A stretch of DNA of 64,000 bases from the NCBI GenBank assembly GCA_903772945.1, contig CAICTM010000249.1, forward strand, positions 1-64,000, read 5' to 3'. The notes beneath the pieces were generated by a model. The model worked only from the letters and a program-made list of their open reading frames with translations. It had not been told where the DNA came from and ran no database searches. Of the stretch, positions 29,000 through 40,129 are shown piece by piece; positions within the stretch are counted from its first letter, which is position 1, and each line of letters opens with the position of its first letter. The translations under genes were made by a program, and so were the position numbers. The stretch is from Seminavis robusta (taxonomy: Eukaryota > Bacillariophyta > Bacillariophyceae > Naviculales > Naviculaceae).

Positions 29000-30859
29000 C
29001 TACCCCTCCAGCTTCCATGTGTCATCTTGACAGAGTTCCACCAACTCCAAACATCGTTCACTGGGTATCAGTTTCCGATGACCCTTGATCTCTCGAATCA
29101 CCTTGTCCATGCGTCGTTTTCGATCCCCCAGCTTGTATCCAAATCTGGCATAGGTTTCGAGCAGCAGTTCGTACGAACGCATGTTGGGAGCACAGGGGTT
29201 TTCCTTGATATATCGACGGTACTTGTTCATATCCACTAACAATCGTTCGACTTGCGTAATGGGCGTTGATAGTTTGTAATGTCGACTAATCGACCAGGCC
29301 TGCAAGACGGCATTGTACGTTTCCACAGTCGGAGACGGCAATACCTTGAGACGTGGGTTGTCTTGTCGTTCCAGTTCGAGCATTCGTTGCAGAATGTTTT
29401 CGGCACTCTTGGCTCGACGGTATTCAGGAACGCATCCCCAGGCGTGAATCACCAAGAGACAACTGGTTTCATCCGGTTGGCACCATGCAGCCGTGTCACT
29501 CGGTAAAGAAGTTTCCACAGAGGATGATGTTGTCTCAGGTTCTTCCAAGTTGAGAGTTTTTTGTTGACATTGGCTGACCCATTTGGAGAGCACCAGACCC
29601 GCTTCAAATCCCTTGCCTTGATGTGACATTGCCGCGAGGACATGATTGTACATGCTGGTAGTGGGAAGCGGCAAATGTTGACGGTAGATTGTTGTGGCCT
29701 CATTGCTGCTTCTGTGTGGCGCAATGAGACGATCCAACAGTGCCTTGGCCTTGTCATATGCACCTGCTTGTGCGTACATTTCAATGAGCCAAGAATATAC
29801 GCTGGGTTGCGGCAGCCATTCTTCGTTTATGCTGGTTCTTGCTGGATCATGATTGTGGCGTTGTGCTCGCCGCCACATGAAATCGACGTTGCCGTGTACT
29901 CGTTTGGCGGCATACAAGTAGTCTTTGCTTTGCAGTGTATTGTCGCTGTTTGCCGATACGACGGCAGTTTGCCACGCCAAATTGACCAGATGGCAAGTCT
30001 CCGGGTTGGGTTGAATAATTGTCACGGGATTGGCCGCTTTCTTTGGTGCTTGAGTCACCTTGGCGAGAATTCTATTCACTTGCATGCCCGAATCGGGTTT
30101 ACCCGAAATTGCCCAGCAGCGAAGGACGGTATTCAAACTGTTGGTCAATGTAGTTTGTTGGGATTTGGCTTCTTTGGTTGTTGGCTCCTGAATCTTCCAA
30201 CCACTAATGAGTTTCCAAAACGAACGTTCGGCTTGTTCTGGATTTCCAGCTGGTGGCTCTTGGGACCAAAGAGAAACTAAAGTTTGATAGCAAGCCACGG
30301 AAGGTGGTTGGATGCTCGGATCCTCTTGGCTGAGACGTTCCAGGTCATTGACAATGGTTTCTGCCATAATTTGGGTACGCTCCCCCATACCCACTTTTTG
30401 TAATCGATCCAGTATTGCCTCGGCCAAATCTAGCAGAACACCTTCTTGCTCCTGATAGTTTATGCTTATTTCTGTCCAGAGTTGATGTGCATCCTCGAGT
30501 GCTTGTGGGTCGTCAGACTTGAGTCTCTCTATTAGCTTTGTGAATTTGTCGTTGTTCGTTGACTTGGATGCATCTGATTTTTCTGACTCCAATGTATCTT
30601 GCTTTCCCAATTGTGTGGAAAATTCAGCAGTGCTTCTCCATCCTAACGACCCCTTAGCTGTGTTATTCCATCTACCTAGAGCAGTAGAACTCCATTGTTG
30701 TGGAGCTACTACGCCATCATGGTCACGTCCGACGAAAATTGATGCATTTCTTGAGACAACAGAGGGAGGAGGGTACCTTTGACGCCTACGGTATTCACTG
30801 ATGAGGCCATTAAGACGCTCTTTTCGAGGTAGCGGCAGCGGTCGCATCAAACGAAACAT
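29000..30859 (-). CDS. Pentatricopeptide-repeat protein, probably mitochondrial
   Basis: The protein is 619 aa in one exon. The N-terminus is Arg/Leu/Pro-rich (MFRLMRPLPLPRKERLNGL), as in an organelle transit peptide. PPR-like helical units are visible in the second half: YSWLIEMYAQAGAYDKAKAL, MYNHVLAAMSHQGKGFEAGL, TYNAVLQAWSISR and SYELLLETYARFGYK, each with the Tyr-Asn-x-hydrophobic start and ~35-residue spacing. Like the first gene of the window, it is expected to bind an organellar transcript; the target is unknown. The stop lies only 127 bases from the end of the convergent protease-like gene. Confidence 0.85.
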   Translation of the reverse strand: MFRLMRPLPLPRKERLNGLISEYRRRQRYPPPSVVSRNASIFVGRDHDGVVAPQQWSSTALGRWNNTAKGSLGWRSTAEFSTQLGKQDTLESEKSDASKSTNNDKFTKLIERLKSDDPQALEDAHQLWTEISINYQEQEGVLLDLAEAILDRLQKVGMGERTQIMAETIVNDLERLSQEDPSIQPPSVACYQTLVSLWSQEPPAGNPEQAERSFWKLISGWKIQEPTTKEAKSQQTTLTNSLNTVLRCWAISGKPDSGMQVNRILAKVTQAPKKAANPVTIIQPNPETCHLVNLAWQTAVVSANSDNTLQSKDYLYAAKRVHGNVDFMWRRAQRHNHDPARTSINEEWLPQPSVYSWLIEMYAQAGAYDKAKALLDRLIAPHRSSNEATTIYRQHLPLPTTSMYNHVLAAMSHQGKGFEAGLVLSKWVSQCQQKTLNLEEPETTSSSVETSLPSDTAAWCQPDETSCLLVIHAWGCVPEYRRAKSAENILQRMLELERQDNPRLKVLPSPTVETYNAVLQAWSISRHYKLSTPITQVERLLVDMNKYRRYIKENPCAPNMRSYELLLETYARFGYKLGDRKRRMDKVIREIKGHRKLIPSERCLELVELCQDDTWKLEG

Positions 30860-33339
30860 TGTCTTGGATGTGTGGTGCTCTAATAAGGATGGATCATTGT
30901 CATCCGCTGCCGCAACTTATTAGATGGTTGAAAGCAACAAATGAATGGATGCGACAACGCAGAATCTTTTGACCAGTAGTTGAGGTAATTCAATTGTTTA
31001 CCTCGCCCTTAGGAATGAATCTTTCGATTCGATTGAAGATTCGATTGGATTCGAATTGAGATTCTCATTCACACACATACATGTTTAGCGATAGAATGAT
31101 AGAATGATACCGTACCAACCGTACGTTGTGTCAGTGGAGAAGACACTTTCTGTATTTTCGTTATATCATTGAGTTCTCCCTACCAGTTTACAGAGTTCGC
31201 TCGGAAAAAGAAAGCATGTTCAAAGGGAGCTGGCAACCGGCAAAGACCTTCTGAAATGACTTGCTGAGAGTAGCTTGTATCTTCGGGGTGTTCATGATTA
31301 GCTAGCTAGCCAACCGGTATTGTGGTACGGTAGCCACTACTGTAATGGAAACTGGTAGGTACCGTAGCGTAGCTAGTAGCTAGCTACAGTTTAGAGCCGA
31401 GAGTAGCGTAGCCCCAAACCCCACAGCCTCCGCCTCCATGTTGTTGTTGTTCACTCGCCACTGGTACTGGCAGGGTTGCTTGGGTAACATAGGATGTGAA
31501 AACATGCATCCTGCACCTAATTTGCCTCTAGGCTTCGAGTTTCACCTCTGCATGCGCTCTACTGCTATCCCCCCCACCTGCATAGAGGTCCATCCTTTTG
31601 CGTGGGCCCAATGATACTCTAGCTCTCGTTGAGCAGGGTATCCCACCCTGTACAGGTGCCCCTTCCACGTGTCTCCAACTAGTGCTTCGAGAACATGCTG
31701 TCTTGTCTTGATCCTACTAGTGGTAGCTAGCTAGTCGTTCGGCAACTGTTGCTCAACTCCAAGAATGAAGAAACAAAACACACACACAACTGGGGGATGG
31801 AGAAATCCATTGCCGTTCATGGCCGATCAGTGCACACCCATTCCAAGGCAGTGGTAAACAGTGGTCGACAGCGGTGGCAAAAATTGGCAGTGGTAACAGT
31901 GGTAAAAACAGTGGTAAACAGTGGTAAAGCTAGCGGTAAACAGCGGTAAAGAGAGCGGTAACAGTGGTAAAGATAGCGGTAACAGCGGTAAAGATATTGA
32001 CAGTGGTAGACAGTGGTAAGCCATGATGACTTCGCCAAAACCGTGGTGGACAATAATTTGCAATGGATTTCTCCATCCCCCTGAACTCCATGTCCCTCAA
32101 TCGATGTGCTGGTCAGCGGGAAGCAATGACATTCGAAAGCCAGGAGGTAGGATACTAGTATCCATAATCAATAATCAAGGCTGGCTTCCTTCAAAAAAAG
32201 CTGTTTGGTGGCCATGGGGGTACTAGAGTATGGGGGTACCATCCAGGAGAGACCTTCTGGAAGCATCGAAGAATGCTAGAATGCTTCGCACTTCGCACCA
32301 CTTGCTATCTTGCTTCTTCCCTTTTAATAGTCTAGGTAAAGTAAGTTTTAAAGTTTTTTATCATTCATGGCGTCGATACTAAGTCTTGAAAGAACGTTTG
32401 CTTCTGGAACTTCATCCTTCTTCCGTCTTCCGTCGACTTGATATCAACATAATATTATCAACCGAGGTCTGCACAAGTGCACCCGTCACCCAAGACCCTG
32501 TTTTCTAAAGAGACATCATGATGAATCCGGCGTTCATGAACAGTCACTCATCGACTCGACTTGACTCATGGTTGATGACATACATACATGTACTCTTGGA
32601 TGACATACATGTACAAGAGTACATACATACATGTATGTAGCTTGTGGGATGTGGGAATGTGGGAATGCACTTTGGCAGCTAGCTAGTCTCGTAGTCTACT
32701 TTGGCGATGAAGGAAAGAAGGATGCAAGGAGTTGTTATGCAAGGATCCACCAATCCACCGATCGTCCTTGCTGCTCTAAATTGCAGCTACTGCATGTACC
32801 GTACTAGAGCTACTGCTGTAATAGCTACCGTACTCTAGCTAGTGGCTACGGTGGAGGCTAGCTGGACTGGGTCGTGAGAACGATGACCCGACAAATGACA
32901 ACTGAAACTGTTGAAGTAACAATGACTGCTTCATTGGTGCTTTAATTCTGATTTCAATACTGGAAGTGCATGGTAGTTTCAAGTTTCATGACTGTACCAA
33001 CCGGTAACCGGTACGTGTACTTTCGGTAAAAAAATGGAGTGTTTTAGTACTGTAGCCATGCAGACTCCATGCAGAGATCACTGAACGAAGGGGTCGACAA
33101 GAGAAGACGTGGTACTGGCACGCAAGATTTTAAAGCTTTACCCTTCTGGCATTTGAACAGTGGCCTGCATGCATGATATCATTGGGTAGGCAGTACCATT
33201 CTAAAAGCAGAAGTGGAACCGGTATCAGTTTTTTCCCAGCAGGAGACAATATATATAGTTACTCTAGCCAGAAGTAGTGTTCCGCTTGGAAAGGAATCAA
33301 CCTCACGTCCCTTGACCATTGAAGACGACGAAGTTCAGG
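30860..33339. other. Gene-free repeat-rich spacer, about 2.5 kb
   Basis: This is the longest gene-free stretch of the window. It contains TTCGATT-type repeats near 31020-31065, many CTAG/GTAC palindromes, the inverted-repeat-flanked minisatellite at 31792-32081 and ACATACATGTA repeats near 32578-32640. A TATATATAG at about 33249-33257 lies roughly 90 bases before the cyclase start codon and may be its TATA-like element. Confidence 0.6.
31792..32081. repeat. Minisatellite enclosed by perfect 22-bp inverted repeats
   Basis: The 22 bases at 31792-31813 (beginning GGGGGATGGAGAAATC) are the exact reverse complement of 32060-32081. The interior at about 31850-32015 is made of roughly 15 imperfect units close to CAGTGGTAAA, with CAGCGGTAAA and AGCGGTAAAGATA variants. 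No target-site duplication is evident. It may be a MITE-like element filled with tandem repeats. Confidence 0.85.
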
Positions 33340-36300
33340 ATGCAGCAGAAAGGATCAGAAGAAGATGGCTCCAAACAACTGAGCACATCCAGCCCCAAAC
33401 GGTCCAGAAGTAGAAAGCGCTTTCAACTTGGTAGAGCCATCAGCACCAGGTTTGGTGGGAATTCGAGTATCGGCAGCGGATCCTGGGGAACTGCCGGAAT
33501 GAAGCGGTCCAACTCCAAAAAGAGCGTCGTGTCCTGGGATGCCTCTGCTGTCTCGTTGGAAGAGTTTCCTCCTGTTCCAAATCAGCCACGACAACAGGCT
33601 ACTCACAATGGCGACGACGATGATGCCTCCTCGTATCTCTCGGACGAAGAAAACAGCGAAGGATTGTATGCCCCCGAGCAGTCCTCCCGAAAGACCACCG
33701 ATGAAGAATCCAAGGATCGAAGTGGTTCTGATCGAAAAGCAATGGAAGGCTATAAACCCAGTAGGATCATCTTTGGGATCGTGGCCATCTTGGTTGTCAC
33801 TGCCATTGTCCTGGGTTCCTTGCTCTATACCATGGCAGACAACCATGATACTGATGCCTACGAAGCGGCGGTGAGTCTCTTGAATGAACTAACTGGGTTC
33901 AACCTGTTTGTTGCTTCCGAATGCATGCCAATCTCACAACCTTTTGCTTGTCTTGCTCCATGATTCATTCATTCAGTTTCAAAATGCCGCCATTGACCTC
34001 ATTGATGCCTGCGTCGAACAATCCGCAAGCTTGGCCAGTATCCTGCATAGCATCAGCATCACCATGACCCTTTCCGCAGGACGGGATGCTCCTTGGCCAC
34101 TCTATACCATGAACAATCTGGCCGTCGTGGCAGAAGACTTTCTAGCCTTTGATCCATCCGTGCAACTGGTATACTCTCCCATCGTACATGACGGCGACAA
34201 CAACAATTCACAACGGGCCGCATGGCAGCACTACAGCGTGGCACACCAAAACCAAGTCATTACTCCCACTTACCCGTACCAGATTACGGAATACATTTAC
34301 AGTCGCTACAATTTCACCGGAAACGTTCTCTTTCCCGATCAAGAAGGCACGGGACCCTATTCTCCCGTATGGCAAGTCCATCCATTGCCCAACGACTACG
34401 AGAGCATTCGACTCGTCAATTTCAACATGCTCAGTGACCCCAAAATGGCCAAACTACTGCAAGCCGCACAAGAAGGCAAAACACACATCTTTAGCGAGTT
34501 GGGAGACGACAAGGAACTCTTTGGCATTGTTCAAACGGGTAGTGACGTGTACAAGGAACAACGGCCGCAAAGTCTCTTTGTGGAGCAAGTTCATGATCAT
34601 TTGGTCGTCGTGGGTGGGAACGAGTCAAAGGTCGTGGGGCATGTCTTTGCCACGGTACCCTGGGATTTGTACTTTGAAAATGTCATTTTGCCCGATAATA
34701 CCGACACCAGTGTCTATTGCGTCATTCAAAACTCGTGCGGGCCGACCGCCTATACCTACCAGGTGGACCACACGGGAGTCACGTATGTGGGCAAGGGAGA
34801 TCTGCACAGTGGCCAACACGAACATCCCAATCAACAAGTCGAGTTGTTTCACTATGGGGCGACTTCCGACGAGAATGGAGATCCATGGCAGTGTCATTTG
34901 GAATTGGCAATCTACCCCACCGCGGAAATGCAATGGAGTTTTGATACTGGCACTCCCGTCTATTACTTTATGATTGTGGCAATTGTCTTTGTCCTCATTG
35001 GAGTGGCAGTGGCATCGCACCATCGAATCTCCGAAGCCAACAAACGAGAAATGCACTTGAAATCGCAACGCTCCAAGGCAATCATAGCTTCCTTGTTTCC
35101 CGACCAAATTCGTGAGAAACTGTTTGACTTGGAGGGAGAAGTGTGTATGGACAAGATGCGACTTTTGAACCGAGATGCCGCCAAGTCCATCCGATTGGAT
35201 CATAATCCCTTGCGGTCCTCACTGCTCATTTGGGGAGGCGAGGAGGATGACCCGGAAAGTCAACAAAATGTTGCCGCCGAGCTCTATCTGGAATGCACCG
35301 TCTGCATCTCGGAAATTTGTGGTTTTACCGCTTGGAGTTCCAGTCGTCAGCCCAAAGAAGTCTTCACGTTGCTAGAGACTATCTTTAGGGCGTTTGATAA
35401 GATTGCCAAGAACCGGGGAGCGTTCAAGGCGGAAACTGTAGGAGATCAGGTGAGTCTAGAGTCGGGGGGAACTAGCTAACTAGATCATGTATGTGGTCAG
35501 ATGATGTTGTGACTTTGGAAATCTCATGCCCTTGATTTTTTCGTGGAACTTCCAGTACGTGGCCGTGGCGGGGTTGCCAAGTAAGTGTTCAATGGTATAT
35601 TGGCCAAAAACTCTTTGAGAGATGATGAAATCTGATTCGTCTCCTTCTGCTTTTGTGTTGCACAGAGGCCAGAGAGGACCACGCAATCGTGATGGCTAGG
35701 TTTGCTAGAGATGCAATGGAAACGTTCATTGAACACATCAAAATGCTCGAAGTGTCGCTGGGACCAGATACATCGGAATTAGGTACGTTGCAATCGGTCG
35801 AGAAGTGGGTGGTTCCAGAATCGGAAAGTGTCTCATGTCATCCCATTGCCTTCCGCATCTCGCCAACCAATCCAGGGATTCGCTTCGGTATGTCGATGGA
35901 AGAAAACCGGCCCCAGAGCTGAAAGAATCAGGAACTGGAATATTGTCATCACTCACAATCTGCACCTACTTCCGATCAATGAACCATGAAACCAACAGGA
36001 CTGCACAGTGGTCCAATCACAGCCGGTGTACTTCGGTAAGCTTTGTGGCCCTTATCTGGTTTGGTTGACATTGGAAGCATAGTGCTCATTCCTAAAGCTC
36101 TTTGTTTTGCAATCAAATAGAGGTGAACGGGCAAGGTTCCAGGTATGTTTGCAAGAGCGAACTTGATAAGGCCGACCGGGTTGCATTCTTTCGGTTTTGT
36201 GGTCTTACCCTCTTCTATCTTCTTGCAACGATAGCTGTTTGGGGATACAGGTAAGAACCCCAGAGAGTTGAAAGGGAGGACCTACCCAGGTGCACGCACC

Positions 36301-38778
36301 ACTGTTGGTCTCACCTCGAGTCTTGCTCCTTCCATCTTTGGTTTCTTAGTAATTGCATGCCGAGCAATCGAGTCTAACGGTGGTAAGGACAGGATCCATA
36401 TCAGTAAAGAAACCGCTGAACTGATCAAAGCTGGTGGCATGAACACGTGGGTAAAGCCTCGCCATCAAAGAAAAGGACGCAAGGAAGCCAAGGAAACGTA
36501 CTGGTTGCTACCAAAGGGTCCAGGAAGACGGTTCGCTACTGTAGCGGTAAACTCAATTGCTACAAGCGCGGAACTCGCCGAAGAATCAGCTCCTGAAAGA
36601 AGGGATTCCACATTTTCTACTGTTTCCAAGCGAGAATCTTCAGAGTATTTGAAGCCTGCAGCCAGGAGGCAGGACCACACCAAGGAAGACAGATTGGAGC
36701 GACTAATCTTTTGGAACTCGGAATCGCTGTTGCTTGTCCTCCGCCAAATTGTAGCACGACGAAACGCAAGCGCTAACACAAGTGATTCTAGCATGACTCA
36801 CCCAGAGGTCCTCACTGGATTGGAAGAAGATTTTGTGGACAACAAAGTTGTAGTGAAGGAGATTCGCGAGGTGATTGAACTCCCCAGATACAACGCTGTG
36901 AACCAAGTTGACCCTTCGACGGTGGACCTCGGAGAAAGGGCCGAGTCTCAGCTCCGTGATTACGTTACTCTGATCGCTTCCTTCTACCGGTATGTCTTCA
37001 TGGATTTGGCTTGTTTGCTGCCTTGTCAGCTTCATCGCTGACCCGGTGTTTCATGGATCCTGCTTTTGAAGAAACAACCCATTCCACAGTAAGTCATGCT
37101 ATATCAGTTCGCATTTGATGGGTTGGTGGTGTTCGTTTGAAGCAGTAACTCACATGGTCTCGTTTTGCTTGTACCTCATAGACTTCCAACATGCTAGCCA
37201 CGTCACACAGTCGACCAAGAAGCTTCTGAGCCGTATTGTCGCACCGAAGCTCGAAATGGAGGACGGGGACATGGATGCGAAGATTCATGACTACACGTAC
37301 GTTTCTTGTTTGTATGGGAGAATCGGGTACAGTGCCAACGAATACCTCACACTGACCCTTCCTTCCCATGCTTGTCTAGGTATGGCATCACCAGGTAAGT
37401 GGAGCAAATTGTGTGGTATATAGAGCACCACACCATCATGATTGGCAGCATGAAACTCAATTTCTCTCTTCCTGTATCTCGCAGCGACCCGCTGACACAA
37501 TTTGCAGCCTTGCTATCAGCATTGATTCATGATGTGTAAGTTCTGTTCATTGACGAAAGATCTTTACAATCTCCTCTCTCGTGACCGTTTTCTCAAATGG
37601 ATTCTTCCGTTCCCATAGTGACCACCGTGGGGTATCGAATGGCCGGTTGGCCGTAGAACAGAAGGCAATGGCCACTATGTTCGATCACAAGAGCATTGCA
37701 GAACAGGTACGCTTACAGTGATGCATGGCTCCCAGCATCCACAAATCCAGAGCTGGTTCTTACTCTTGATGCTTGCATTATTCTGCTTTCTCTGTTGATT
37801 TCTAGAATTCACTTGACATTGCTTGGGAAAGTCTTATGGATCCTCGCTTCCGTGACCTCCGAAACTGCATCTACACAAACGAGGCTGAATTGAGACGTTT
37901 CCGTGCCTTGCTAGTCAACTGTGTGATGAGCACAGACATCTTTGACAAGGAGCTCTCCGGTAAGTGCAGAACAATCATTGCTTCAATGCGCTGCCGTGTT
38001 TCGCCTTCCTCATGCTTGCTCGTGATGCAACTTGTAGCTCTGAGGAAAGCAAGGTGGGATAAAGCATTTCAAATCCCGGATGACTTGGCCAACCGAGAGG
38101 ACATCAACCGAAAGGCAACAATTGTGGTAAGTTTCTTCTTGTGGGTCTCGCGTATTGCAATCTACGCTGCTTCAGTTTGCCTGATCCAATGACGGCTGTT
38201 TGCCCCCCTCCCCACCACAGATTGAGCATCTGATTCAAGCATCCGATGTGTCGCACTGTATGCAACACTGGCTTGTCTACACCAAGTGGAATGAGCGGCT
38301 TTTTCATGAGCTGTACTTGGCGTACACAGAGGGCCGCATGGATAGTGATCCATCGGACGGCTGGTATAAGGGCGAGATTTGGTTTTTCGACAATTATGTG
38401 ATTCCACTAACCAAGAAGCTGCGAAATTGTGGTGTGTTTGGTGTTTCGAGTGATGAGTATCTCAACTATGCGCTTACCAATCGAGCCGAATGGGAGGCCA
38501 GGGGTGAAGAGATTGTCAAGGGGATGGTTCAGAAATACAGCAAGCAGTACCGTGAAAAGGGGGGCAAGAGCGCGAGCAGCGATGACATGGAGCAGGAGGA
38601 GGAAGAGGCTGGTGGAGTGGAAATGGTGGAAGTGGAGAATGTGGAAGAGCCGTCTGAATACTTTGAAGATGAAGGAGACGAGTTGGTGGTGGAAGAAAGC
38701 AGTGAGGGTGACAAGACTTCAAACACTCAAAAAACTACTTCGACCCAAAGGACGACTGTTTCGACTATAGAATGCTAA
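33340..38778 (+). CDS. Membrane guanylyl-cyclase / cyclic-nucleotide phosphodiesterase fusion, 17 exons
   Basis: Exons 33340-33870, 33977-35449, 35556-35580, 35666-35782, 35876-35887, 35999-36035, 36121-36142, 36235-36250, 36350-36989, 37072-37088, 37182-37296, 37380-37394, 37485-37535, 37619-37706, 37806-37959, 38038-38126 and 38221-38778 sum to 3,960 nt and 1,319 aa. All junctions are GT-AG and preserve the frame. The cytosolic disordered N-terminus is followed by TM1 (about 143-165), an extracellular domain, TM2 (about 505-524), a class III cyclase (about 610-790) and an HD-type PDE (about 940-1250) with an acidic tail. Cyclase signs are SEICGFTAWSS, KAETVGDQYVAVAG, GLHSGPITAGVLRGERARFQ and LFGDT; E663 suggests a guanylyl preference. 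PDE signs are HNFQHASHV (963-971), HDVDHRG (1022-1028) and D1143. It would make and destroy cGMP (or cAMP) at one membrane site. Oddities: Glu623 replaces the first metal Asp, and the usual Asn after FGDTV is not found. Confidence 0.88.
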
Positions 38779-38907
38779 ATAGATTGCTACTTTTATTGGA
38801 GTTACACTGCTCAGCTGTACACTCGATAGATTGCCTGTTTGTCGTCAGATCCCGTTAACGTTGCAGTGTCCACTCGGTCCAGTGAGGATGAATTCTTGCG
38901 CATGGCT

Positions 38908-39558
38908 TTATGCAGAAGCGAGACAATCGTAAAAGTGATAGACTTCATCAGTCATATCGAGTGCAGCAACCTGTGTCTGGCAGTTGGCACAGGATACGGC
39001 ATAGTAGATTGGGTTGTCCTCTTTTGTCGAATGCTGGTGATCTGGAGCCACAATAGGACTGTTCTGATGATTGTTGGATGATGACTGCTGGGAAGGATAC
39101 CAACGTGTCAGGCCCTGAACTTTCTTGTCATACTTGAGCATGTGTTGCCAGTCCACAGTAATTCCCATGACAAACATGGCTCGGAACTGATTGTTGAATC
39201 TGTGATGCTTTTGACAATCCATGCAAACAATGTTGAAACAACAGGGACAACTCAGCACGGCATCGGAATTTCGAGGCTTGGTCACCTTTTTGGATGGCTG
39301 TTCTTTCGGGGATGCAGCAGCCAAGTTTTCATTCCGTGAGTGCTTGCCGCCTCGTAGGTTCATGTAAACATAGGCTTCGTCGTCGTCATCCATATTTTCA
39401 TCGTAGAGAGACGCATCATCTCCTGACGGTACATCGCCCTGAGCATGCGGAAAGATTTCCTCGTCGTCGGTTGTCGCTTCTCCACAATCCGAATCGCCCG
39501 ACACAACCGCCATCATTCCACCGTGATCTGGTGGCTGCACGTTGTTTGCTTCTGCCAT
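38908..39558 (-). CDS. EAPP-like (E2F-associated phosphoprotein) zinc protein
   Basis: The protein is 216 aa. The first 80 residues are acidic (DDEEIF, DENMDDDDEAY). The C-terminal half has the arrangement of the eukaryotic EAPP family: a Cys pair block CPCCFNIVCMDCQKHHRF, then NQFRAMFVMGI, then a second Cys pair (SCANCQTQVAALD) and the terminal DEVYHFYDCLAS. The Cys pairs probably bind zinc. Human EAPP is a nuclear phosphoprotein that modulates E2F-dependent transcription; the role in diatoms is not known. It converges on the cyclase/PDE gene, 129 bp from its stop. Confidence 0.85.
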   Translation of the reverse strand: MAEANNVQPPDHGGMMAVVSGDSDCGEATTDDEEIFPHAQGDVPSGDDASLYDENMDDDDEAYVYMNLRGGKHSRNENLAAASPKEQPSKKVTKPRNSDAVLSCPCCFNIVCMDCQKHHRFNNQFRAMFVMGITVDWQHMLKYDKKVQGLTRWYPSQQSSSNNHQNSPIVAPDHQHSTKEDNPIYYAVSCANCQTQVAALDMTDEVYHFYDCLASA

Positions 39559-40129
39559 TGGTAGGTACGGGTTGTCTCTTAATATTGGTACCTAACACGG
39601 GTTTCGCTCTTGGCACTATTTAAAAGATCCCGATGATCCCGATGCTTAAACTAACGTCCTTCGGGGGTAGTAACGCAAAAATGGCAATTCAGGTCTTCTT
39701 GAAAGAGATAGCTAGCAACCGGTAGCTGGTACTCAGAGTAGTTCGCAGAATCTCCACGGAGGCAAGGATGCAAGGATAGCTCGATGGTTTCGGGTTGATA
39801 GCTACCACAGCTTATCGAATGCACTTGCTGGCTGTTGTTCCGAACCTTTTCGCTATCTTGCGGGTTTTCCCCTGACCCTACCGTAGATTCGCTTCGCTTG
39901 GACAAAGGTGGAGCGGACCGCCCGAAGATAGATCGCTCGTGTGTCCAATGTCACTTCCAGACACCGCACATTACGCAGAGGCAGCACATGAGAAAGCCAG
40001 GACCGGCTATCGGTACTAGCTAGCTAGTATTTGTTTGTTGCTTCATGCTTTCATCTAATTCCATCAGTCTTCCGGGGCCAACTCTCAAGAGAAGCAGCGG
40101 CACCATCCGCCGACCCGAATTTCGGCTCG
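39559..40129. other. Intergenic spacer between divergent genes
   Basis: About 570 bp lie between the EAPP-like and glycosyltransferase-like starts. An unrecognised 5' exon of the latter is possible, because its frame remains open upstream of the ATG. There is a CTAGCTAG cluster near 40018. No other gene is supported. Confidence 0.5.

Noticed and set aside
31749-32063. Open frames through the CAGTGGTAAA minisatellite
   Set aside because: A 10-base repeat without stops gives long frames by chance, and the translation is pure repeat.
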